Assembly (NCBI RefSeq): GCF_003056335.1
Contig: NZ_PYWA01000001.1
Span: 310,001 to 374,000 of the forward strand
DNA: 64,000 nucleotides
Source of the DNA: Paracoccus indicus
Lineage (GTDB): Bacteria > Pseudomonadota > Alphaproteobacteria > Rhodobacterales > Rhodobacteraceae
Direction: 5' to 3'
Shown here: piece by piece, positions 51,641-59,068 of the stretch
Layout of the letters: every line of letters starts with the position of its first letter
How positions within the stretch are numbered: position 1 is the first letter of the stretch
Translations under genes and position numbers: made by a program
The notes under the pieces: model-generated
The model's database searches: none
What the model was told of the DNA's origin: nothing
The model's input: the letters and a program-made list of their open reading frames with translations, nothing else

Positions 51641-52186
51641 ATGCCCGTCAGCACCGCAGCCGAGGTTCTGGAATTCTGGTTCTCGGACCGGATGCAGCCC
51701 TTCTGGTTCGCCAAATCCGATCAGATCGATGCCGAGATCGCCACGCGCTTCGGCGACACCTATCAGGCCGCCCATGATGGGCAGCTGGACGGCTGGATGG
51801 GCAGCGCCGACGATGCGCTGGCGCTCTGCATCGTGCTGGACCAGTTCCCGCGCAACATGTTCCGCGGATCGCCGCGCAGCTTCGAAAGCAACCAGCTGGC
51901 GCTGGATCATGCCCGCAAGGCGCTGCAACTGGGCCATGACCGTGAACAGGACCCCAAGCGCCGCCAGTTCTTCTATCTGCCCTTTATGCATTCCGAGGAT
52001 CTGGCCGATCAGACCACCTCGGTCGAGCTCTACGAGGCGCTTGGCAACCAGCACTCGCTGCATTTCGCGCGTGAACATCGCGACATCATTGCCAAGTTCG
52101 GCCGCTTTCCGCATCGCAATGCCGTCTTGGGCCGCGACAGCACGCCGGCGGAACTGGCCTTTCTGGAAACCCACAAGGGCTTCTGA
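51641..52186 (+). CDS. DUF924 family protein
   Basis: Soluble helical protein (181 aa) of the DUF924/YbgC-neighbour type. EVLEFWFSDRMQPFWFAKSDQID (near residue 8), IVLDQFPRNMFRG (near residue 65), RRQFFYLPFMHSEDLADQ and HRDIIAKFGRFPHRNAVLGR (near residue 145) are the conserved DUF924 blocks. Function unknown; the fold is TPR-like. AGGAG lies upstream of the ATG. It follows the hydrolase gene divergently and precedes the asparaginase gene. Confidence 0.9.
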   Translation: MPVSTAAEVLEFWFSDRMQPFWFAKSDQIDAEIATRFGDTYQAAHDGQLDGWMGSADDALALCIVLDQFPRNMFRGSPRSFESNQLALDHARKALQLGHDREQDPKRRQFFYLPFMHSEDLADQTTSVELYEALGNQHSLHFAREHRDIIAKFGRFPHRNAVLGRDSTPAELAFLETHKGF

Positions 52187-52258
52187 CCCAAGGGCGGGGG
52201 CTGGATCGCGCCCCCCGTCCCGCCCTATAGGATGCGAAAGACCATCACGGGGGGCATC

Positions 52259-53725
52259 ATGCGGATCTGCGTCATCAACACCGGCGGCACCATCGCCTGC
52301 ACGGGGACGCCGCTGGCGCCCATGCCCTCGGACCGCTTTGCGCAGGCGGCACGGGATCTGCTGGGACCGTCGCTGGCGGCCAGCCTGCCGGGGATCAGCC
52401 TCGAATTCGACACCGGGCTGCGGTTTTCCGACGATGGCCCCGGCACGCTGGACAGCACCGACCTGCGCCCCCGCGACTGGTGTCGGATGGCGGCCCATGT
52501 GCTGGACCTCTATGACCGGCATGACGGCTTCGTCATCCTGCATGGCACCGACACGATGGATTACACGGCGGCGGCGCTGTCCTTCCTGTTGAACGTCGCG
52601 GACGGTCAGGGTCGGGCGCGGGGCACGCTGTCCAAGCCCGTGATCGTCACCGGATCGCAGCTGCCGCTGTTCGTCCATACCGCCGAAGGGTTGGCGCTGA
52701 ACGCGGCCAGCGATGCGCTTGGCAACCTTGCCGGTGCGCTGGCCATGACCCGCCTGCGCCTGCCCGAGGTGGCGCTGTTCTTCGACGGGAAGCTGCTGCG
52801 GGGAAATCGGGCGCTGAAGTCGTCGACGACGGATTTCGCGGCCTTCGACAGCCCGCATCTGCCGCCGCTGGCCCATGCCGGAATCGGCATATGGCTGGGC
52901 AATGCGCAGCCGCTGACCGGCCCCGCGACGCCTGCGCAGGCGCTGGACGATCCGGCTGCCATGGCGCTGGTCCGCGCCCAGCTTGACGCGGTGGCGGATC
53001 GCATCGACGCGCAGAACATCGCCCAGATCCCCGCCGTGCCCGCCGCAGGTCCGCTGATGGGCCAGCTGATCAAGGCGGCGTTGGCCTCGGGTGCAACCGG
53101 CCTGATCCTGCAAGGCTTCGGCGAGGGCAACATTCCCACCAGCCCCGCCACCCGCGATGCGCTGCAGGCGGCGCGGGACGCGGATGCCGTCACCGTCATC
53201 ACCAGCCGCGTGACGGGTGGACGCGTGGGGGCCTTCCACTATGCCGCCGGGGCCTGGATCGCCGAGACCGGGGCCATCGGCTGCGGGGACATGACGCCCG
53301 TGGCCGCGCTGGCCAAGCTGACGGTCCTGTCGGCGGCGGCCGATCACCACGGGTGGGACCGCGCCACCCTGCAGGCACTGATGCAGCGCAGCCTTGCGGG
53401 CGAATGCGCTGCGCCCGATGTGGCTGCGGGACCGCTGTGGCCGGGGCAATCGTTGCGGGCGGTCGACGGGCCGGTGACGCTGACGAACGACCCCGACCAC
53501 GGGCCGCTTCTGCGCGCGGGCGACGACATCCTGTGGCAGGCGGGCGCGGCGGGACGCTTGCAGATGCAGGGCGACCGGCTGGTGCTGGTCGCGCATGACG
53601 GGCAGGCCGCCTGGACCGGCCCGCAGGCCCATCCGCAGGCGCGGATCGCCGTCGCGGCAAACCCCGCCCGCCTGCTGCTGATCGATCCGGACGGCCAGAT
53701 CACCGCCGCCGCCCTTCAGGGCTGA
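52259..53725 (+). CDS. asparaginase with long C-terminal extension
   Basis: L-asparaginase family protein (488 aa), hydrolysing asparagine to aspartate and ammonia. The nucleophile Thr11 lies in NTGGTIACTG; the second motif HGTDTMDYT has Thr96 and Asp97; VTGSQLPLF and GNIPTS (near 300) follow. Normal type I enzymes are ~330 aa. Here about 90 extra residues (from ~400) contain the pattern LQMQGDRLVLVAHDGQAAW, which resembles a bulb-type lectin repeat. ATG 52259 is chosen over 52232 because a G-rich SD precedes it. No signal peptide, so it is probably cytoplasmic. Confidence 0.85.
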   Translation: MRICVINTGGTIACTGTPLAPMPSDRFAQAARDLLGPSLAASLPGISLEFDTGLRFSDDGPGTLDSTDLRPRDWCRMAAHVLDLYDRHDGFVILHGTDTMDYTAAALSFLLNVADGQGRARGTLSKPVIVTGSQLPLFVHTAEGLALNAASDALGNLAGALAMTRLRLPEVALFFDGKLLRGNRALKSSTTDFAAFDSPHLPPLAHAGIGIWLGNAQPLTGPATPAQALDDPAAMALVRAQLDAVADRIDAQNIAQIPAVPAAGPLMGQLIKAALASGATGLILQGFGEGNIPTSPATRDALQAARDADAVTVITSRVTGGRVGAFHYAAGAWIAETGAIGCGDMTPVAALAKLTVLSAAADHHGWDRATLQALMQRSLAGECAAPDVAAGPLWPGQSLRAVDGPVTLTNDPDHGPLLRAGDDILWQAGAAGRLQMQGDRLVLVAHDGQAAWTGPQAHPQARIAVAANPARLLLIDPDGQITAAALQG

Positions 53726-53776
53726 CAGGCGCCGCATGGATTGCTAGCAAGGGCTATCCCCTGCCAAGGAAAGCCC

Positions 53777-54205
53777 ATGTCGCTGATCTATGTCCTGAAC
53801 GGCCCGAACCTGAACCTGCTGGGGCAGCGCCAGCCCGAGATCTATGGCAGCACCACGCTGGCCGATGTCGAGGATCTGTGCCGCGACGCCGCCGGTCCCC
53901 ACAAGATCCGCTTCCTGCAGTCGAACTGGGAAGGCCAGATCATCGACTGGATCCACGAGGCACGCCATGACGGCGCGGCCATCGTCATCAACCCCGCCGC
54001 GCTGACCCATACCTCGGTCGCGGTGCTGGATGCGCTGAACGCCTTCGACGGCCCCGTGATCGAGGTCCACATCAGCCAGGTCCACAAGCGCGAGGCCTTC
54101 CGCCACCACTCCTATGTCTCGATGCGGGCGGATGGGGTGATCGCGGGCCTGGGCGTGCGGGGCTATGCCGCTGCCATGCGCCATGTGGTTTCACTGATCG
54201 ACTGA
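53777..54205 (+). CDS. aroQ: 3-dehydroquinate dehydratase, type II
   Basis: AroQ (142 aa) removes water from 3-dehydroquinate in the shikimate pathway. It has [19 protein letters not shown] (near residue 6, with the catalytic Tyr), [32 protein letters not shown] and the active-site His region [21 protein letters not shown]. It is a dodecameric enzyme in family practice. AAGGAA precedes the ATG. A 290-base gap follows before the convergent otsA. Confidence 0.95.
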   Translation: MSLIYVLNGPNLNLLGQRQPEIYGSTTLADVEDLCRDAAGPHKIRFLQSNWEGQIIDWIHEARHDGAAIVINPAALTHTSVAVLDALNAFDGPVIEVHISQVHKREAFRHHSYVSMRADGVIAGLGVRGYAAAMRHVVSLID

Positions 54206-54495
54206 ACGCGAAGGACCGCCATTCCGGACCGCAGGGAGGAGGAGGTGCGGTGGGAATGACGGCCCTGGCGTGGTCCGTTTCCGAACCAAGGGAGGAGGAG
54301 CCCCGAAGCATTCTGGCTTCGTATCTTCAGGATGCGCCCAAGCTGCGGCCGGGTCACGCACCCATGCTGCGCTGCGGCACGAAGGATGGAAATTGGGCAG
54401 ATCCCATGCAGGATTTCCCTACCATGCCCATGAAACGGGCAGGAAATGGACGCACCGCCGGTTTCAGGTGATTCGAAATCCGGCGGCATGCCCGG
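54206..54495. other. 290-base convergent gap with two imperfect hairpins
   Basis: Non-coding stretch between aroQ and otsA, both transcribed toward it. It contains an imperfect hairpin (54216-54233 with 54246-54262, loop rich in GGA) and a second (54455-54465 with 54475-54486, one bulged base). Neither has a clean T-run. Small open frames in the gap show no recognisable protein. It may hold terminators, or be the remnant of a lost gene. Confidence 0.5.
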
Positions 54496-55848
54496 TCAGC
54501 AGGCACCCTCCAGCGCGGAAAGATAGCTGCGCGACCACCATGCGATGTCATGGTCGATCACGCCCTTCAGCAGTTCGGCATGGCGTTCGCGCCTTTCCTC
54601 CAGCGTCATCCGCATGGCCTGCGCCATCGCGCCCGCCGTGTCACTGGGATCATGGGGGTTGATGATCAGCGCCTGCTCCATCGTCTCGGCGGCGCCTGCA
54701 AAGCGCGACAGGACCAGAACACCCGGATCGACGGGGTCCTGCGCGGCGACATATTCCTTGGCGACAAGGTTCATCCCGTCGGCCAGCGGCGTCACCAGAC
54801 CGATGCGCGCCTGCCGATACAGCCCCGCCAGAACCTGACGCGGCATGGCGCGGTGGATGAAGCGGATGGGCGTCCAGTTCAGGCTGGCGAACTGGCCATT
54901 GATGCGGCCCGCCAGGTGCTCGGTCTCTTCGCGGATGTCCTGGTAGGCCTCGACCTCGCCTCGGGTGGGGGGCGCGATCTGCAGGAACGAGATCTTCTCG
55001 TGCAGGTCGGGGATCTTTTCCAGCAACAGCTGATAGGCGCGGAAGCGGTGGGGGATGCCCTTGGAATAATCCAGCCGGTCGACGCCGATCATCATCTTGG
55101 CGCCGGTCAGGCTGCGCATCCGGTCCGAGTCGGGCGCGTCCTGCGCCTCGGCGATGAAATCGGCGGCGTCGATGCCGATGGGAAAGACCCCCGCCTTCAG
55201 CTTGCGACCCGACAGGCGGAAATCGGTATCCGAGATGTGGTCCATGTCCGACAACTGCCGCCCGCTTTCTGCAAAGGCCCCCAGATCACGCTCGGCCTGG
55301 AAACCCAGCAGGTCGTAATGCGACAGCCAGTCGAACAGCTCCTCGGGGTTGGGCAAGGCACCGCAATCGGCGGGACCGGGGAAGGGGATGTGCAGGAAGT
55401 GCCCGATGGGCGCGGTGGCGCCTCGCGCGCGCAACTCGGCCGCCAGCGGGAACAGGTGGTAATCCTGCACCCAGATGCGGTCGTCCTCGCGCAGATGCGG
55501 CAGGATCATGTCGGCAATGCGCTGGTTCACCTGCCGATAGCCATCGACATATTCCGGTCTGATCCGCATCAGGTCGGGACGCCCGTGGCATAGCGGCCAG
55601 AGGATCGAATTCGAATACCCCAGGTAATAGCGGTCGTGTTCCTGCGCGCTCAGGTCGAAGGACAACCGCTGGAAGGGCGCGCCGGGATGATCCTGCAGGC
55701 TGTTGCCGGGTTCTTCGGTGACTTCGCCGGAAAAGCCGATCCACACGCCGCCGGAATTGCGCAGGGCGTCCTCGAGCGCGACCACCAATCCGCCGGACGG
55801 ATTGTCACCCAGAGGCAGGCGGTTCGAGACGACGATCAGGCGGGACAT
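54496..55848 (-). CDS. otsA: trehalose-6-phosphate synthase
   Basis: OtsA (450 aa), GT20, makes trehalose-6-P from UDP-glucose and glucose-6-P. It has the start SRLIVVSNRLPLG, IWVQDYHLFPLAAELR, GFQAERDLGAF, MMIGVDRLDYSKGIPHRFRAYQ, and the C-terminal nucleotide site GMNLVAKEYVAAQDP. It lies 15 bases downstream of otsB in the same direction. Trehalose is a compatible solute, fitting the nearby osmoprotectant importer functionally. Confidence 0.95.
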   Translation of the reverse strand: MSRLIVVSNRLPLGDNPSGGLVVALEDALRNSGGVWIGFSGEVTEEPGNSLQDHPGAPFQRLSFDLSAQEHDRYYLGYSNSILWPLCHGRPDLMRIRPEYVDGYRQVNQRIADMILPHLREDDRIWVQDYHLFPLAAELRARGATAPIGHFLHIPFPGPADCGALPNPEELFDWLSHYDLLGFQAERDLGAFAESGRQLSDMDHISDTDFRLSGRKLKAGVFPIGIDAADFIAEAQDAPDSDRMRSLTGAKMMIGVDRLDYSKGIPHRFRAYQLLLEKIPDLHEKISFLQIAPPTRGEVEAYQDIREETEHLAGRINGQFASLNWTPIRFIHRAMPRQVLAGLYRQARIGLVTPLADGMNLVAKEYVAAQDPVDPGVLVLSRFAGAAETMEQALIINPHDPSDTAGAMAQAMRMTLEERRERHAELLKGVIDHDIAWWSRSYLSALEGAC

Positions 55849-55863
55849 ATGGGCTCCTTCGGT

Positions 55864-56586
55864 TCAGTTGATCGACGCGTCCAGCCATTCGGCCAGCGCA
55901 ACGGGATCGGTCAGGCGGTGGTTTGCGGCGGTATCTCCGTCGCCGATCTTGATCGCGAAACCGCCAAGGGACTGCGCCTGCCGCATGGCGGGCTCGTCGG
56001 TGTGGTCGTCGCCGGCAAAGACCGGCATGCGCCCCGCGAAAGGCGGGCGCTGCATCAGGCCGGCCAGCGCGCTGTCCTTGCCCACACCGCCCGGACGCAG
56101 TTCCAGCGCCATCTTCGAAGGTTGCAGCATCAGCCCCGGGTTCGCCTCCAGCATCTCCTGCATCACCTGTTGGACATAACCTTCCAGCGAGGGGTCGGCG
56201 CGGTAGTGCAGCGCGACGCCATGGGGCTTTTCCTCGACCAGCAGGGCGGGATGGGGGCGGGCCAGTTCATGGGCGCGGGCATGCAGGGTGGCGGCGTCGA
56301 AGGGTTGGTCGTGGACCGCCTCGATCTGGCCGGGGGCCAGCGACAGTTCCGCGCCATGGCTGCCCGCGACGATGCCCGCGAAATCGGGCAGGAAGCCGCG
56401 CAGATCGGCCACGTCGCGACCCGAGATCAGCGCGACCGCCCCGTCCAGCATCCCATGCAGACGCGCCAGCCGGTCCCGCAGCGCGTCCGAGACCACGACC
56501 GCATCGGGGCGGTCGGCAATCTCGACAAGGCAGCCGTCGAAATCCAGGAAAAGCGCGGCGTCTTTCGGCAGGTTTGGCGGGGTCAT
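55864..56586 (-). CDS. otsB: trehalose-6-phosphate phosphatase
   Basis: OtsB (240 aa), HAD superfamily, removes phosphate from trehalose-6-P. HAD motif I is LFLDFDGCLVEI with Asp15 and Asp17; VALISGRDVADL, GSHGAELS and VFAGDDHTDEPAM (motif IV acidic pair) follow. It is first in the otsB-otsA pair. Between its start and the cobO stop there are 94 bases, which must hold the promoter. Confidence 0.94.
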   Translation of the reverse strand: MTPPNLPKDAALFLDFDGCLVEIADRPDAVVVSDALRDRLARLHGMLDGAVALISGRDVADLRGFLPDFAGIVAGSHGAELSLAPGQIEAVHDQPFDAATLHARAHELARPHPALLVEEKPHGVALHYRADPSLEGYVQQVMQEMLEANPGLMLQPSKMALELRPGGVGKDSALAGLMQRPPFAGRMPVFAGDDHTDEPAMRQAQSLGGFAIKIGDGDTAANHRLTDPVALAEWLDASIN

Positions 56587-56680
56587 GTTCGGTCCTTTGA
56601 TCGTGACATGATGTGAACCCCGCTATCGGGTCACGGGTTCGCCCCGACGTCAACTTTTTGTGCCGCGATGCAGCGATCTT

Positions 56681-57310
56681 TCAGAACTCGACCCCGGCCT
56701 GTGCCTTGATGCCCGCGCGGAAGGGGTGCTTGACCTGCCCCATTTCCGTGACCAGATCGGCGGCCTCGATCAGGCTGTCAGGGGCGCCGCGCCCGGTCAG
56801 CACCACATGGGTCATGGGGGGCTTTTCGGCGGCCAGGAAGGCCAAGACCTGTTCGACATCCAGATAGCCATAGCGGAAGGCGATGTTGATCTCATCCAGC
56901 AGGACCATGCGGATGTCGGGATCGCGGATCAGGTCCTTGGCCTTTTCCCAGCCCGCCTGCGCCGCGGCGATGTCGCGTGACTTGTCCTGCGTTTCCCATG
57001 TGAAGCCCTCGCCCATGCTGTGGAACTGGCACAGATCGGCGAAATGCGTGGTCAGCAGGCGGCGTTCGCCCGTGTCCCACGCGCCCTTGATGAACTGCAC
57101 CACCGCGCAGGGCATGTCGTGCGCGATGCAGCGCATGATCATGCCGAAGCCGCTGCTGGACTTGCCCTTGCCGGGGCCGGTGTGGACGATGATCAGCCCC
57201 TTTTCGCCGGTCTTGGTTTCCATCATCCGGTCGCGGGCGGCCTTCTTCTTGGCCATCTTCTGCGCATGGCGGGCCAGATCCTGATCGGGAATGGGGTCGG
57301 GCTGCGTCAT
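56681..57310 (-). CDS. cobO: corrinoid adenosyltransferase (CobA/CobO/BtuR)
   Basis: CobO (209 aa) transfers the adenosyl group of ATP to cob(I)yrinic acid diamide. It has the P-loop-like VHTGPGKGKSSSGFG (near residue 42), AVVQFIKGAWDTGE and VLLDEINIAFRYGYLD, plus THVVLTGRGAPDSLI. The open frame is very long upstream, but ATG 57310 starts the family N-terminus (HAQKMAKKKAARDRMM). It is divergent from the riboswitch-led cobalamin operon, with which it shares the control region. Confidence 0.94.
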   Translation of the reverse strand: MTQPDPIPDQDLARHAQKMAKKKAARDRMMETKTGEKGLIIVHTGPGKGKSSSGFGMIMRCIAHDMPCAVVQFIKGAWDTGERRLLTTHFADLCQFHSMGEGFTWETQDKSRDIAAAQAGWEKAKDLIRDPDIRMVLLDEINIAFRYGYLDVEQVLAFLAAEKPPMTHVVLTGRGAPDSLIEAADLVTEMGQVKHPFRAGIKAQAGVEF

Positions 57311-57362
57311 CGGGTCGCTCCTTCGGGTTGACAAATCGGGGCTGCGGGCCTTTGGTTGGCGC

Positions 57363-57560
57363 GTGTTGGTTCCTGTCGTAAGGCAGGTGAAAAGGGAATG
57401 CGACAGGCAAGGCGTCACCGCCCCGCCCAAGCGCAGCCGCCCCCGCGACCGTGACCGGAAAGGTCGCCCGATCCACTGGCCCCCCATGGGCTGGGAAGGT
57501 GGGACGACCGTTGGGCCAAGCCCAGAATTCGCAAGCCGGGAGACCTGCCAGCACCTGTTG
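57363..57560 (+). ncRNA. cobalamin riboswitch
   Basis: Plus-strand adenosylcobalamin-type riboswitch in the 356-base gap before the cobalamin operon. The 5' part has TTGGTTCCTGTCG...GGTGAAAAGGGAATGCGACAGG. The core has GCAGCCGCCCCCGCGACCGTGACCGGAAA, and the B12 box AAGCCGGGAGACCTGCC lies at 57533-57549. The usual order of conserved blocks is present. Boundaries are approximate. It should lower expression of the downstream genes when cobalamin is plentiful. The rest of the gap holds the expression platform and, on the minus side, the cobO start region. Confidence 0.9.
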
Positions 57561-57627
57561 ATGACGGGCGAACGGGGTGTTTCGCGACCGGCAGGTGATG
57601 GCCGGATGCCCCGTGCCATGTCCTCTC

Positions 57628-57663
57628 GGCCTTTTCCCCCTGATGCCACAGAAGGGAAGGGCC
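57628..57663 (+). promoter_or_regulatory. ribosome-binding-site sequestering hairpin of the cobalamin riboswitch
   Basis: GGCCTTTTCC (57628-57637) can pair over ten bases, with two G-U wobbles, to GGGAAGGGCC (57654-57663). The second arm contains the Shine-Dalgarno sequence of the first operon gene, whose ATG begins at 57667. This is the typical layout for translational control by a cobalamin riboswitch. No T-run follows, which argues against transcription termination. Confidence 0.65.
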
Positions 57664-57666
57664 GCA

Positions 57667-58020
57667 ATGCGCGCCATCTTGCATGTCTGCACCACCTGCC
57701 GCGGCACGGTGCCCATGGACGACCCCGATGCCCCCCGCCCCGGCGCGGTGTTGCATCAGGCCTTGTCCGACGATCCCCCCGCAGGCGTGGAGATCCGCCC
57801 CGTCGAATGTCTGTCCGCCTGTTCGCAGGGCTGTTCGGTGTCGCTGACGGGACCGGGCAAGTGGTCCTATGTCTATGGCCGCCTGACCCCCGCCGACGCC
57901 GCCGATATCGCCCAAGGGGCCGCCGCCTATGCCGCCACCGGCGACGGCATCGTGCCTTGGCGCGAACGCCCCGCCATCTTCCGCAAGCAGAGCCTTGCCC
58001 GCATCCCCCCGCAGGAGTGA
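57667..58020 (+). CDS. DUF1636 family protein
   Basis: Small Cys-rich protein (117 aa). CTTCRG near residue 8 and VECLSACSQGCSVSLTG near residue 44 give four to five Cys residues spaced like a thioredoxin-like 2Fe-2S ferredoxin, as in DUF1636. It ends PWRERPAIFRKQSLARIPP. It is the first gene under the cobalamin riboswitch and touches cobW. It may deliver electrons to a cobalamin step such as CobG; unproven. The start is fixed by the sequestered SD just upstream. Confidence 0.85.
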   Translation: MRAILHVCTTCRGTVPMDDPDAPRPGAVLHQALSDDPPAGVEIRPVECLSACSQGCSVSLTGPGKWSYVYGRLTPADAADIAQGAAAYAATGDGIVPWRERPAIFRKQSLARIPPQE

Positions 58021-58024
58021 CCCC

Positions 58025-59068
58025 ATGTCCGATCTGACCAAGACCCCCGTGACCGTGATCACCGGCTTTCTGGGGGCGGGAAAAACCACCCTCGTGCGTC
58101 ACCTGATGCAGAACCCGCAAGGCAAGCGCCTGGCCGTGCTGGTCAATGAATTCGGCACGATGGGCGTCGACGGCGAAATCCTGAAGGGCTGCGCCGACGA
58201 CAATTGCCCCGCCGAGAACATCATGGAGCTGTCGAACGGATGCATCTGCTGCACCGTGGCCGACGATTTCATCCCGACTCTGGAACGGCTGATGGCCCTG
58301 CCGCAGAAGCCCGATCACATCCTGATCGAGACCTCGGGGCTGGCGCTGCCGAAACCGCTGCTGAAGGCCTTCGACTGGCCCGCGATCCGGTCGCGCATCA
58401 CCGTGGACGGCGTGATTGCATTGGCCGATGCCGAGGCCGTGGCCGCGGGCCGTTTCGCCCCCGACATCGCCGCAGTGGACGCCCAACGCGCCGCCGACGA
58501 CAGCCTGGACCATGAAACGCCCCTCTCCGAGGTCTTCGAGGATCAGATCGCCTGCGCCGATGTCGTCCTGCTGACCAAGGCCGATCTGGCCGGTGATGAG
58601 GGCGCCGCCGCCGCCCGCACCGCCATTCTGGACCACGCCCCGCGCAAGCTGCCCATCCTGACCGTGACCGAAGGCGCGATCGACCCCCAGGTGATCCTTG
58701 GCCTGAACGCCGCCGCCGAGGATGACCTGGCCGCCCGCCCCAGCCATCACGACGGTCATGACGATCACGAGCATGAGGATTTCGACACCGTCGTCATCGA
58801 CCTGCCCGAAATCACCGATCCCGCCCATCTGGTCGCGGCGATCGAGCGTCTGGCCGTCGAACAGAACATCCTGCGCGTGAAGGGCCATGTCGCCGTGCAG
58901 GGCAAGCCGATGCGCCTGCTGGTGCAGGCCGTGGGTGCGCGCGTCCGCCATCAATACGACCGCCCTTGGGGCAGCCAACCGCGCAAATCGCAGCTTGTGG
59001 TCATCGCCGAACATGACGATGTGAACCCCGACGCGATCCGCGCCATGCTGACGGGCGTGCCTGCCTGA
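58025..59068 (+). CDS. cobW: CobW-family GTPase metallochaperone
   Basis: CobW (347 aa), a COG0523 GTPase thought to supply cobalt for corrin insertion. Walker A GFLGAGKTT (residues 14-22), the metal-binding CxCC motif NGCICC (71-76), Walker B LIETSGL, LLTKADLAGDE for guanine specificity and a His/Asp-rich stretch HHDGHDDHEHED near residue 241. The CobW C-terminal domain follows (ILRVKGHVAVQGKPMRLLVQAVG). It overlaps cobN by one base. Confidence 0.94.
   Translation: MSDLTKTPVTVITGFLGAGKTTLVRHLMQNPQGKRLAVLVNEFGTMGVDGEILKGCADDNCPAENIMELSNGCICCTVADDFIPTLERLMALPQKPDHILIETSGLALPKPLLKAFDWPAIRSRITVDGVIALADAEAVAAGRFAPDIAAVDAQRAADDSLDHETPLSEVFEDQIACADVVLLTKADLAGDEGAAAARTAILDHAPRKLPILTVTEGAIDPQVILGLNAAAEDDLAARPSHHDGHDDHEHEDFDTVVIDLPEITDPAHLVAAIERLAVEQNILRVKGHVAVQGKPMRLLVQAVGARVRHQYDRPWGSQPRKSQLVVIAEHDDVNPDAIRAMLTGVPA

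Noticed and set aside
51401..53737. A 778-codon minus-strand frame across DUF924 and the asparaginase
   Set aside because: Only the final part inside 50859-51464 is a gene, and in a different frame. The rest is a shadow of the plus-strand genes.
54250..54471. Small open frames in the aroQ-otsA gap
   Set aside because: Two overlapping frames of 70-130 codons have no SD, no recognisable domain and run into otsA antisense.
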